A stretch of 64,000 nucleotides of DNA, taken from the NCBI GenBank assembly GCA_028583605.1, contig CM053331.1, forward strand, positions 12,322,857-12,386,856, given 5' to 3'. Below, one piece after another: positions 43,301-53,190 of the stretch. The position numbers and the translations under genes are program-made. Numbering within the stretch: position 1 is the stretch's first letter; every line of letters starts with the position of its first letter. Under the pieces are notes generated by a model. That model searched no databases. It worked only from the letters and a program-made list of their open reading frames with translations, and was not told where the DNA came from. This stretch comes from Dastarcus helophoroides (Eukaryota > Arthropoda > Insecta > Coleoptera > Bothrideridae).

Positions 43301-46189
43301 TAGTAATAATTTGAAGAGAAAAGTGGCCACTTCAAAAAGTCAAAATTTTGAAAAAAGTTGAAATTTTGGGTCGAAATTTTTAACAGAATAAAAATTTAAA
43401 AAAAAACTTCAATAAATTGAAATGTCGAAATTTCCAAAATAAATGCCGAATTATCCAAAAGTCAAAACGAAAATTCGTAGTCGAAATTTCCACGACGTGT
43501 GAAACTGAAAAAAAAAATAGATTTTTAAACGAGTCAAAATTCAAAAAAAAAAGTAAAACCAAAAAAGGTTACAAAAAAATTCGAAATTTCGCCACAGTCT
43601 AATTTTTAAAAACAAGTCGAAAGTTTCAATGAAAAATGGCTCAATGTGACTAAATAAATTTTCACTTTAAAAATTTTAGGAAAATCGAAACTTGGAAATG
43701 GGTAGACATTTTCAACAAATCCTAATTTCAAAAGAATCAATAAAATTAAATTCATAAAAATGAAAATTTTAAAATGCCAAAAATTTCGAAAAAAGTTAAA
43801 ATTGAAAGAAAGTCCAAATTTTCAATCCATTCCTAATTTTCAAAAATTCTGAATTCTTTTAAAAATCGGAATTTTCAAAAGAAAATAAATTTCAAAATTT
43901 GGAGAAAAATCCAAATTTTCAATAAAATCCGAAATTAAAAAAAAAAACTCCAAATTATGTCAAATAATTCCAAATTTCAAAAAACGTCGATTTAAAAAGG
44001 CCAAATATTCAAAAGGAGTTAAAATTTAAAAAAAGGTCAACATTATCAAAAAAATATAAATATTTTAAAAAACAAAGCTTTCAAAAATATTTAATGTAAC
44101 AAAAATAGTTTTGAAATAAAATCGATTTTGAAAAAGTCAAACTTTTCAAAGCAAATCAAATTTAAAAAAAAAAGTCGAAATTATGGGACAGATCCTAAAA
44201 AAAAAACCCTAAAATTTTCAAAACAGATGAAATTCCACAAAATGTCAAAATGTACAGCAGAGATCAAAATTTGGAGACAAAGCCAAACTTTTGAAAATAC
44301 AGTAAGTGTCCCCTCATAAAAAATCAGCTTAATACGAACTTTTACTTAGAACAAACCAATCTGTAAGGTACGGATGGCTAAAGTGCTATTATTATTTAAC
44401 TTCGTTTATAATGAATCGATTTTTCTGATCCCTTGAGATTGGCTATAAGTAGACAACGTCTGAAGTCAAAAATTTGAAAGAGGTAGACGTTTTGGAAAAG
44501 AATATAAATTTTTAAAAAGTCAAAATTTTGGAAAAGTCAGAATTTTGAAAGGTCTAATTTTGAAAAAACTGAAAATTAGAAAATCTTAAAATTGTCAAAA
44601 AAAAAAGTGATATCTGAAGGAAGCCTCTAGTTTTAATTCGTCCTAATTAAAAAATCAGATTCTTCCAAAAAGTAAGAACTTTGAATAAAAAACGAATATA
44701 AGAGTCAAAATTTTTAGTAAAAGTAGAAATTATAAAAAAATCCAAAGTATCAAAAAATTGGAAACAATCAAAAGATGTCGATATTAAACAAAAAAGTGAA
44801 TGCTTCAAGAAAAATTTTGGTGAAACCGACTGGTGCTTGATTTTCTTCAAAAATTGAAATACAGAACTTGTCCCCTGAAACCAAGAAAAATTAAAAAACA
44901 TAACAAACGTTGCTCTAGTAACTCTAGTATCTCTCTGAAGATGACAGCTTGGGTGTCGAAACGCATTGGAGCAACGTTTGTTGTGTTTTTTAATCTTTCT
45001 TGATTTAAGGGACAAATTCTGTATTTCAATTTTTCAAAAAAAAATGGAAATTTTCAAAAAAGTTTAAATTTTCAAAACAATTTGAATTTTTCAAGGAAAA
45101 AATGGAAATTTTCAAAAAAGTCCAAATTTTCAAAACAACTTGAATTTTTCAAGAAAAAAAGTCGAATAAGACATTTTCGAAGTCCAAGGCAGATATATGT
45201 GTTTAGAATCCATAAACAAAAAATATAAAATTATGGGAAAATTACTAGAAAACTGGTTACCAAATTTGCAAGCCATAAATGTACTATTATACGTCAGACA
45301 CTTACAGTCATAGTTGCTGAAGTGTACACTTGTAATTCTTTCTCTTCAACGAGGTAAGTGTTAACAACATATGTTAATGTATTAGCAAGAAGTACAGACA
45401 GTATGTCTCCTAGAAGCCTCGGAATCAGTCCACTAAAGAATCCTAGAATTCCACTTTGTTTGTATACTTCACCAATTGAACCAAAAATGCCACTGAAACG
45501 TTACGATTTATTATTTGTATTCACCAGGGAGCAATTTCTTACTTATATTTAACTTCCCTGCCTATAAATTGTGCCATTATCCTTACTGTTATAACATGAA
45601 AGGGTTGACTAACTATAATGGCTGTGGCGTGAGTTAAGATATCATTTTTAACTGAACGAAAAAAGTTTTTAGTCCTAAAACATATGGGAGTTACGCAAAC
45701 ATCATTAGGTATTAGGTGTAGGACTACCGAACGGTTTCTTCCTCTTCATCTTCTTCCTCCTCTCTATTCATATCGAGCCATTCTATCATTTTCTGTGTGG
45801 CAATAGCACTCATTAAATTACCACAGACCTTTGGACTTAAACCTCTATAACATCCACCAAATCCGTCAACTGACTTAATATGTTTGACTAAAAATTAACT
45901 AATCAGAAAATACTTGCACCGAGTATCATTTTTCATACCATATTCAAAAATGTTGGGTAATTTGAGTGCTGGTTTTCCAAGTAAAGTTGTGGTGGGTTTG
46001 GGAGGAATTGGTTCATATCCAATCTGAAATACAGAATTATCGCATCTGTCACCAAGAGTTTTTTAAAGTAAAAAATGTTTCACTAACCTGTATGAGAACT
46101 TTGGCGTATTCGAACGGATGAGACACCGTATTTAAAACTATTCTTAATCCGTAATTTGACCATTTATTGGAATCTCGTTGTTTTGACAT
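40114..46189 (-). CDS. Mtch: Mitochondrial carrier homolog (MTCH2-like)
   Basis: Six minus-strand exons join in frame to 305 aa: 46189-46088, 46023-45939, 45887-45728, 45674-45543, 45492-45306 and 40365-40114, all GT-AG. Order of motifs: RIVLNTVSHPFEYAKVLIQI (first half-repeat with the PxxxxK pattern), VDGFGGCYRGLSPKVCGN, an acidic stretch REEEEDEEEE, VSQPFHVITVRIMAQFIGRE, GILGFFSGLIPRLLGDILSV, and TAITYPFQVVSNCMAV. The length matches the family (about 300 aa). MTCH proteins are divergent SLC25 members of the outer mitochondrial membrane; the human relative acts as a membrane-protein insertase and apoptosis factor. Five exons are packed within 0.9 kb; the last lies 4.9 kb away. It is convergent with the SLC36 gene. 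Confidence 0.93.
40366..41600. repeat. Mtch last intron, mixed-polarity AT-rich repeats
   Basis: Degenerate AAATTTCGA/TTTCGAAAT words in both directions; a short CTCTCTCTCT run is at about 41740. No exon is seen. Confidence 0.5.
41780..44330. repeat. Degenerate AT array, A-rich polarity, Mtch last intron
   Basis: About 2.5 kb of AAGTCGAAATTTTCAAAAA-like words, T-rich on the sense strand of Mtch. It includes a 508-bp segmental tandem duplication (see 42804). Confidence 0.6.
42804..43815. repeat. 508-bp segmental tandem duplication within the AT array
   Basis: Blocks such as GAGAAAAGTGGCCA, GTCGAAATTTCCA, CACGA(C/A)(G/A)TGTGAAA and ATTTTCAACAAATCCTAAT recur in the same order with a 500-508 bp offset (42815 vs 43323; 43200 vs 43700). 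Confidence 0.75.
44340..44827. other. Mtch last intron, AT-rich
   Basis: Short non-repetitive stretch (44340-44460), then more of the A-rich array. Nothing coding is present. Confidence 0.4.
44828..45035. mobile_element. Penelope-type hairpin, family 2, copy 3
   Basis: Same arms as the 24201 copy: GAAATACAGAACTTGTCCCC on the left and its reverse complement on the right, in the Mtch last intron. The left arm has lost its hammerhead; the right arm keeps it. The left flank GACTGGTGCTTG matches the extended ends of copies 2 and 4. Confidence 0.75.
44928..44975 (+). ncRNA. Hammerhead-like motif, right arm of family-2 copy 3
   Basis: CTCT, CTGAAGA (44935-44941), T, GACA..TGTC stem II, GAAACGCATT (44958-44967), GGAG. 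Core boxes are intact; stem II differs from copy 1 by compensating changes (GAUAG/CUAUC versus GACA/UGUC). Confidence 0.55.
45306..45492 (-). CDS. Mtch: Mtch exon 5
   Basis: Encodes GIFGSIGEVYKQSGILGFFS, then GLIPRLLGDILSVLLANTLT and YVVNTYLVEEKELQVYTSAT. Acceptor CGTTTCAG, donor GTAAGT. Confidence 0.93.
45543..45674 (-). CDS. Mtch: Mtch exon 4 (short, easily missed)
   Basis: Encodes TKNFFRSVKNDILTHATAII, then VSQPFHVITVRIMAQFIGRE and VKY. It fits the phases on both sides (2 in, 2 out) and supplies the third half-repeat that would otherwise be missing. Acceptor ATGTTTTAG, donor GTAAGA; flanking introns are 53 and 50 bp. Confidence 0.88.
45728..45887 (-). CDS. Mtch: Mtch exon 3
   Basis: Encodes KHIKSVDGFGGCYRGLSPKV, then CGNLMSAIATQKMIEWLDMN and the acidic stretch ending in TVR. 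Intron 2 is 51 bp. Donor is GTAGTC. Confidence 0.9.
45939..46023 (-). CDS. Mtch: Mtch exon 2
   Basis: Encodes IGYEPIPPKPTTTLLGKPAL, then KLPNIFEY. Intron 1 is 64 bp; donor GTATGA. Confidence 0.92.
46088..46189 (-). CDS. Mtch: Mtch exon 1
   Basis: Starts MSKQRDSNKWSNYGLRIVLN, ends KVLIQ. The ATG at 46189-46187 is the first in frame, and the length fits the family. Donor GTTAGT. Confidence 0.88.
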
Positions 46190-46383
46190 CTTGTGAATTT
46201 ACTTTTCAATGAATTTATTTGAAAACAGTCGGCGAAAGGTTGTATGAAGATGTCAAATTTCTACCCGCAAGCCTTCTATATTTTCAGTTTGTCGTGCCAT
46301 AGAATAAACGCTGTTTTTGTTCTGTGTTAGATTAGAAGTGGCCGCGGGTAAATTTAAAATAACACCATGGATACTGGAATAAG

Positions 46384-46413
46384 CAAGAAGACTATAATAT
46401 TATAGTCTTCTTG
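46384..46413. repeat. 30-bp perfect palindrome 5' of Mtch
   Basis: CAAGAAGACTATAAT followed directly by its exact reverse complement, about 195 bp upstream of the Mtch ATG. It could extrude as a cruciform or be the remnant of a hairpin insertion. Confidence 0.85.
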
Positions 46414-46460
46414 AGAATAAATATTCGCGAATAGTACCTACAAAGACTATCGTTGAATCC

Positions 46461-48790
46461 AGTGGCGGCTCGTATACAGGCACTGTGGAACTGCAGCACC
46501 ACCACCAATTCCGCTTTCAAGTTTTTTTTTCAAAATTGTAGCCTTTTCTGAAGACTTTTCCTTAAACAATTTTTTATAAAAATTTCAAATTTTCTATAAT
46601 CTCTATTTAGAGAAATTTTAAGTGTCTTTCACAAAGTTAGAACATTTTAAAATCTATTTTATTTTTAATTTTGATCAAAAGCTCATTTTCAGAAACCAAT
46701 TTTTGTGAAATTTTGGGGAAAAAATCAATATTTCGAAAAGTAATTGAAATTTTGAGAAAGAAACTCAAATTTCTCTAAAAATGTCAAAATTTTGAGAAAG
46801 TAATTAAAATTTCAATAAAATATCTAAATCCAACTTTTCTCACATTTTGATATTGTTCTAAAAATAAAACCTTTTTATATAAAAATGTTGAGTTTTTTAA
46901 GATATTTCGATTTTTTTAGAAAATTTTGATTTTTTTGCTACAAAATTTCTATTTTTCCTAAATATTTAATACAAAGAAATTTTTTCGAAATTTCTACTTT
47001 TCCTGGAAATTTTGTCCTTAAAATTTCTTCTAGAAAATTCAACTTCTGCAGTCTTTTATTTATTTTTCTATATTTGCTTGACAAATGTCAAGTTTTTCAC
47101 GACATGTTGACATTTTAAAGTTTATTTTATTTTGTAAGTTTAACAAAAATTTTTAGAAAAAACCCTAACATTTCTATAAAAATGTCAACATTTTGGAAAA
47201 AAGGAAGACATTTTCACAAAGTTACGACATTTTAAAATCTTATTTATTTTTATTTTTCAAAAACGCATTTTCAAAAACCAGTTTTTGTGAAAATTTTGAA
47301 GAAAAAATAAATATTTCGAGGAATTGAAATTTCCAGAAAAAAATTTCTCCAAAAATGTCAAAATGTTGAGAAAATAATTAAAATTTTAACAAAAGTCTAA
47401 ATCCAACTCTTCTCAAATTTTAATATTTCTCTAAAAAAATTAGTACCGAATTTTCGAATTTTCAACTGAAATCTCAATTTCGACTTTTTGTATAAAAATG
47501 TTGAGTTTTTTCAAGATATTTCGCTTTTTTAGGAAATTTTGATTTTTTTCTACAAAATTTCTATTTTTCCTAAATATTTAATACAAAGAAATTTTTTCGA
47601 AATTTCTACTTTTCCTGGAAATTTTGTCCTTAAAATTTCTTCTAGAAAATTCAACTTCTGCAGTCTTTTATTTATTTTTCTATATTTGCTTGACAAATGT
47701 CAAGTTTTTCATGACATGTTGACATTTTAAAGTTTATTTTATTTTGTAATTTTGACAAAAATTTTTAGAAAAAAATCCTAAAATTTCTATAAAAATGTCA
47801 ACATTTTGGAAAAAAGGAAGACATTTTCACAAAGTTACGACATTTTAAAATCTTATTTATTTTTATTTTTCAAAAACGCATTTTCAAAAACCAGTTTTTG
47901 TGAAAATTTTGAGAAAAAAATCAATATTTCGAGGAATTAAAATTTTCAGAAAAAATATTCACTAAAAATGTCAACATTTTGAGAAATAATTAAAATTTTA
48001 ACAAAAAGTCTAAATCCAACTATTCTCAAATGTTGATATTTCTCTAAAAAAATCCATATTAATGCTTTAACATCGATTTTCGAATTTTCAACTGAAATCT
48101 CAATTTCGACTTTTTGTATAAAATTTTTGAGTTATTTCTAGATATTTCGATTTTTTTAGGAAATTTTTAATGTAGAAAATTTCTATTTTTCCTAAATATT
48201 TATTACAAAAAAATTTTTTCGAAATTTTTACTTTTCCTGAAAATTTTGTCCTTAAAATTTCTTCTAGAAAATTCAACTTCTCCACTCTTTTTTTTTATTT
48301 TTCTATATTTGCTTTAAAAATGTCAAATTTTTCAGAACAGTAAACGGGTCTTAGATTATTTTCATGAAATTTTAATTTCAACTTTTTTGTAGAAGTTTTG
48401 CAATTTTTTTCTGGAAATTTCAATTTTATTTCTGCTAAATTTTCATTTTTTTCTGTTTTTCTCTAGAAATTTTAATATAAAAAATTTTCTTAAAATTTCG
48501 ACTCTGGAAATTTTATCTTTAAAATATTTTTTTATGTAAAAATGTTGATTTCTCTCTAATTTGTTTTAGTTTAATGATTAATGTTAATATTCTAAAATTC
48601 ATTTTATTTTGTAATTTTGATAATAAACTGAAAATTATTAAGTATAAAGAAATTTTTGCAGAAATGTGGAGAAAGAAATTGAAGAAAATAAATTTACCGA
48701 AAATAAACCCCAAATTTGGATCAAAATAATAAGAAAATTTTGAGAAAAATATTTAAATTTCAAGAAAATATGAACCTTCAAAATCAGCGG
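46461..48790. repeat. Tandem AT-rich repeat, ~0.61-0.62 kb period, three units
   Basis: Blocks TTTCTATTTTTCCTAAATAT, GGAAATTTTGTCCTTAAAAT and TTCTAGAAAATTCAACTTCT recur at about 46950, 47560 and 48180. The AACTTCT anchor is at 47041, 47653 and 48276, i.e. 612 and 623 bp apart. Units 1 and 2 are very alike and unit 3 is more diverged. The block starts next to CAGTGGCGGCTCGT (46463), a phrase seen at some transposon ends. A related block lies at 56930-58570. No coding function is seen. Confidence 0.75.
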
Positions 48791-48998
48791 TAATCAACCT
48801 GGTCCCTACCGCCCACTAGTGGGTACTTCGAGCTTTTTGGTGGGCGGTAGAAGTTTTGTCCAAAATCAGGCTCGTGAAAAAAAAATACATCTTTTCAGAA
48901 GATAGGGAGGTGAAGAGCTTTTTTTAGTGATCAAATATCAAATGATTAATGAACATAAGAATTACCTAAGGGAGATTTTTCAAAATCGAAAATTTGCG

Positions 48999-49330
48999 AA
49001 CACTCTTTTCAATACGATCACAGAATACAGTGGACAAAATCCTGCATTATTGGCAGAGAGATACATTATAAAAAAAGAAAAATTAAAGAAGCAGCTTTAA
49101 TTTTACTAAATGGAGATAACTGTGTCGCGAATTGTTCGATTGATATAAACGGTATGTGGCTGCCATTGTTAAAACGAGAAAAACAACTGGGTCGCCTTAG
49201 AATCACCTAGGGAATAACCTAATAAACTTTCAGAATTACTTTCTGACAGCTTACACAAATTTGTAAAGGAATAAATTTGAATTGATTTTCTGACGACGGG
49301 CGAAACGTTAAAATTTTAAATAATCTTGTT
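48999..49330 (+). pseudogene. Penelope-like GIY-YIG C-terminal fragment and end
   Basis: An open plus-strand frame from about 48999 to 49207 reads EHSFQYDHRIQWTKSCIIGR, EIHYKKRKIKEAALILLNGD, NCVANCSIDINGMWLPLLKR, EKQLG, then a stop. The HRIxW and KRKIKEA stretches match the region after the GIY-YIG core of Penelope-like endonucleases. It belongs to a different family from the 11526-14137 element. CTGACGACGGGCGAAACGTT follows at 49290. The element is 5' truncated. Confidence 0.65.
49290..49309 (+). ncRNA. Vestigial hammerhead-like core after the Penelope fragment
   Basis: CTGACGA, CGGGC, GAAACGTT. Both conserved boxes are adjacent, but stem II has shrunk to 5 nt, so folding is doubtful. Position after the endonuclease is as expected for a Penelope terminal repeat. 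Confidence 0.35.
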
Positions 49331-50326
49331 GTTATTTATTTTTTACGCCGTTTAAATTTTAATATAGTTTTAAGTGTTTTTCAGTGTTGAGTTCCAAGAT
49401 CCAACGCAATCGCTGTTTGCGGCAATCTATAACAAATTGCCATTCCTTAATAGAAGGTACTGAAATTTAGGATTGTGAAAGCAGTGACCGGCGAAGAAAA
49501 AGCCAATAAAACTGCATGCAAATATGAATACTTCGCAAATAAATTACAGAAAATATCAAATCACTTACGAATAGGGAGTAGGATGACTAGACTTTTTTTA
49601 AAGTCATTAGACGTAGGTTTAGCTAGAATAGAGCAAGATAGGGCGCTTGCTCCTCCCCTAGTTCATGCAGCAAACCGAAAATTTTTATGCATTTCAACTA
49701 GGAGACTTTTATCAAAAATTTTCTTTTCTTCTTCAAAATTCATGATTTCCTTGGAAATATTATTTCGAAATTTCAACTTTTTTTTTCAAATTTCGTATTT
49801 TTTTAAGAATATTTGTCTTTTTCTTTTGAAATTTCGCAGCTATTTATAAAATTTGACTTCTTTTATCAAACATGACTTTGTCAAAATTTCGAATATTTAT
49901 GTAAAAATTCGTCGTTTTGTTTTGAAATTTCGCCATTCCTCGAAATTCGATTTTTTCTGAAAATTTCGACTTTTTTAATTCTGCAACTTTCAGCTTGTTT
50001 ATTAAAATTTGCCATTTGCTCTCGAAATCCGGTCGATTCTGATAAAAAAGTATATTTTTTAAAAATTTAAAATTTTTATAAAAGGGCAAAAAAGTTCGAA
50101 AATATTTTCTTTGTGAATTTCAACTCTTTTTTAATCCAAATTTCTGGAAATTTCAAATTGTTTGTCAAAGTTTTGACGTGTATCACAATATTGAACATTT
50201 TCTGACGTCACATTGAGGAAGGTAGGACGCCTGTCTTCCTCTGACTCAAGCAATCAAGAGAAAATAAATATTCACCCAAAAAATTTCGAAATTTTCCTTA
50301 AAATTTGCTGTTTTTCTACGCGCACT
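49331..50326. other. Intergenic DNA, then T-rich degenerate array
   Basis: 49331-49680 is non-repetitive with no recognised gene (an open frame from 49475 has no identifiable domain). 49690-50310 is the AAATTTCGAC-type array, T-rich polarity. Confidence 0.4.
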
Positions 50327-52165
50327 TGATGGTCCCAAGAGAAGTTAGTGCTCGCATTCACTCCTAGGATAGATAGATTAGATCCCATCGGAAGGATTTT
50401 ACCGTCCATTAGTATGTTTGTTGCATTATCCCTTGATGTTTTCTTAGAGAAAACCGCGGCCTGAGTTTATGAAGCCTTGAAATCGACAAAATTGTTCTTA
50501 CCCAATTCCAGAATAATCTCGAGATCCCGATTAATCGTCTGTATCTGCTGTTCTCTTAGTCGATCTGAAGCAGCGATAGATAATGGTTTGTCGGAGAAAA
50601 AAGATGACACAAGGTTACTATCATCTGCGTAGCTGTATATAGGATTGGAAGTTGAAGCTAAGAGATCGTTTATGTGTAACAGAAATAAAGTAGGAGACAG
50701 AACAGATCCCTGAGGCACCCCTGCGTTAATCGCAAATGTCTCGGATGAGATGCCATCGACGATGACCTGAAGAGATCTGTCAGCGAGAAAATTGGATATC
50801 AAATGACAGAGTCCAGGAGGAAGACCATAAGATGTTAATTTGGCGAGAAGAGATCGGTGCCAGACTCTGTCGAAAGCCTTTGAGATATCCAATGCCACAA
50901 TCCTAGCCTCACCATGTTTTTCCATAGATGAGTTACAGATATGAGTAACATATACCAGCAGATCGCCAGTGGAACGTTGTTGTCTAAAACCGTATTGCCT
51001 GTCGGAGATGATTCTATTTTCCTCCAGATATTTGAGAATCTCGATGTTGATAACCTTTTCCATCACTTTAGATATAACGGGTAACAAAGATATAGGGCGA
51101 TAGTTGTTAGCCAGATTTCTTTTTCCCTTTTTAGGGACAGGCTGCACTCTAGCAGATTTCCAGATGTTAGGGAATACACCTTTGTTGTAAGAGAGTGTGA
51201 ACAATTTGCTTAGGACAGGAGTCAACTCTGGGGCGCACTTCTTAAGAACAATAGCAGGAATACCATCAAGGCCAGAAGCTTTCGAGATGTCGAGCTCAAG
51301 GAGAATTTTCCTGATTGTGCCTGTGTGTTTGTCTGAAAACAACTTCGGGCAGGTGCCAACCTTAGGGAAAATAGGAGGTTCTGCGTTTCGAGAATCAAGA
51401 TTGGAATTTTCAGCAAACATTAAGGCTAATATGTCAGCCTTTTCCTTGGAGGTAGTAGCAGTATTGTTATTTTCATCGAGTAAAGTTGGAAAATTTGAAG
51501 GAGTAAAATTCTTTCCAATAGACTTTGCAAATCCCCAAATGGACCTGGAACCGTTCGGATAGTTGATAAGCCTCTGGCGCATTTTACGATCGAAATCACC
51601 TTTTGCCTCGTCAATGACCTGTTTACAAGAATTTCGTGCATCTACAAATATGGTCCGAGTTTCGACTGAGGGATTATTTCGCCAACGACGATATGCGCGG
51701 TTTTTCCAGGAGCACATTTTTTACTGAACCAAGATTTACTGGAGGCAGACTTCTTTTGGGAGTGGGGAATTGAGCATTTCATACCAATCAGGATAGTTTC
51801 AGTGATGGATTCGGCGACTAAGGAAGGGTTGTCTGAGTTAAAGCAGACTTCCTGCCATGGGAAAGATGCAAAGAAGTCTCTTAATTCTTCCCAGTTTGCA
51901 GAGTTAAAGTACCAAACCCTACGGGACCACGTCTGGGAAGAAGGTGGTATATGAAGCGAGCGAGAGGCTGCTACAAGCATGTGATTCCAATTTACAAGCG
52001 GTGATGTCACAGAGATTTTATCCGAATTTGGTGAATTTGAAAGGAAAAGGTCGAGTAGACTACGTTGATCAGGAATTCTTGTGGGTTCCTCAAATAATTG
52101 CGATAGTCCACAAGTGATGGCGAAAGCCTCTGCCACCCTTCCCGCGTCTTCAGTTCGGGAAGAAA
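50327..52165 (-). mobile_element. CR1/Jockey-like retrotransposon copy C, truncated at both ends
   Basis: Same family as copies A and B. Minus-strand reading begins at about 52165 within the endonuclease (RFSSRTEDAGRVAEAFAITC) and ends at about 50327, shortly after the region matching GVNASTNFSW. It is the best preserved copy: a single frameshift near 51710 separates two long open stretches. Confidence 0.88.
50467..51717 (-). pseudogene. Reverse transcriptase of CR1/Jockey-like copy C (416 codons open)
   Basis: All palm motifs are present: LANNYRPISLLPVISKVMEK, RQYGFRQQRSTGDLL, ARIVALDISKAFDRVWHRSL (motif A Asp), INAGVPQGSVLSPTLFLLHI (motif B) and IYSYADDSNLVSS (motif C, YADD intact). Upstream (52165-51642) lies the linker LLDLFLSNSPNSDKISVTSP and CSIPHSQKKSASSKSW, joined by a frameshift. 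The 3' third of the protein is missing, so it cannot be complete. The intact active site suggests a younger copy than B. Confidence 0.88.
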
Positions 52166-53190
52166 ACCTACTTTTTTGAAAATAGGATTTTTTGGAAATT
52201 ATGACTGTTTTCTTTAAGTTTGCCCTTTTCACGGAATTTCGCTTTTTATCTTTGTATCAGATATTTAATATTTCTAGCAATTTTGCCTTTTTCCTGGTAA
52301 ATTCGTCTTTTTTCTCAACATTTTGACTTTTTCCTCTTAAAATAGTGGTTTTCCTAAACTTTGCCTTTCCCTTAAAATTTGTATGTTCGAAATTTCGTTT
52401 TTGTTTTCCAGTACCCCTTTTTGGACTTTTGTTTCAAAAATTGTTTACTTTTATTGCAAAATTCTACCATTTTTTCTGAATATTTGTTTTTTTCAACAAA
52501 TTATAACAGAATGTTAATAAATATACTGAGAAAAATTGTTGTGGGGATTTCGAAAAAATATTACTTGTAAATTTAACGTCTTTACTGAATGTTAAATTTT
52601 GAGAACAATGTTTTTGGAAATTGCGATTTTTCCTTCTCAAAATTCGACTTTTTCTGAATTGCGTTTTTTCACAGAATTAGACCTTTGAAAATTTTGATTT
52701 TTTTCGAATTTTGGACATTTTTCGAGATTTTGGGATAGGTTAGATATTCATTTTTAATATGATTTATTGATAATTTTCCAAATTTTTATTTCAAAATTGT
52801 TTTTTCGAAATTACTATTTTATTCTCAAAATTTCATTTTCCCCTTAAAATTAAACATTCTCTTGAAAATTTGGAATATTTTCTAAAAAGTTCGATCTTTT
52901 TCTCGAAAGTGCCATGTATTTTCCAAAAATGCTGAGTTTTGTTCTAAATTCCAGTTTTCGAGAAAAAGGTGAAACTTTCAAAAAATCAAATTTTCGAAAA
53001 ACAAAACCGAAATTTAGTAAAAATTCAAACTTTTCCAGAGAAAACCAACATCAACATGTATCATAAAATAAAAAAGCAAACTTTGCGAAAAATAACGAAA
53101 TGTGAAAAAAATTCAAATTATCAAAAAATGTCTAAATTCCAAGGAAAGTACGAATTCTGGAGAAAAAATGGAAATTATTACTGAATATAA
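52166..53190. repeat. Degenerate AT array with T-rich to A-rich switch near 52960
   Basis: T-rich words to about 52950, A-rich from about 52965 to 53185. No gene is present. Confidence 0.5.

Noticed and set aside
46463..46500. CAGTGGCGGCTCGT as a hAT end
   Set aside because: No partner end or target duplication found, so not called as an element on its own.
48795..48870. CCGCCCACTAGTGGG..GGTGGGCGGTAG as a transposon end
   Set aside because: Looks like a hAT-type end, but the other end is not visible; the short inverted repeat alone is insufficient.
49475..49849. 124-codon open frame on the plus strand
   Set aside because: No recognisable domain; its second half runs into the T-rich array (FFFQISYFFKNICLF), so it is likely chance.
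51197..51562. 121-codon plus-strand open frame opposite the CR1/Jockey-like reverse transcriptase
   Set aside because: Antisense shadow of the reverse transcriptase of copy C; the same shadow appears opposite copy B (36713-37225).
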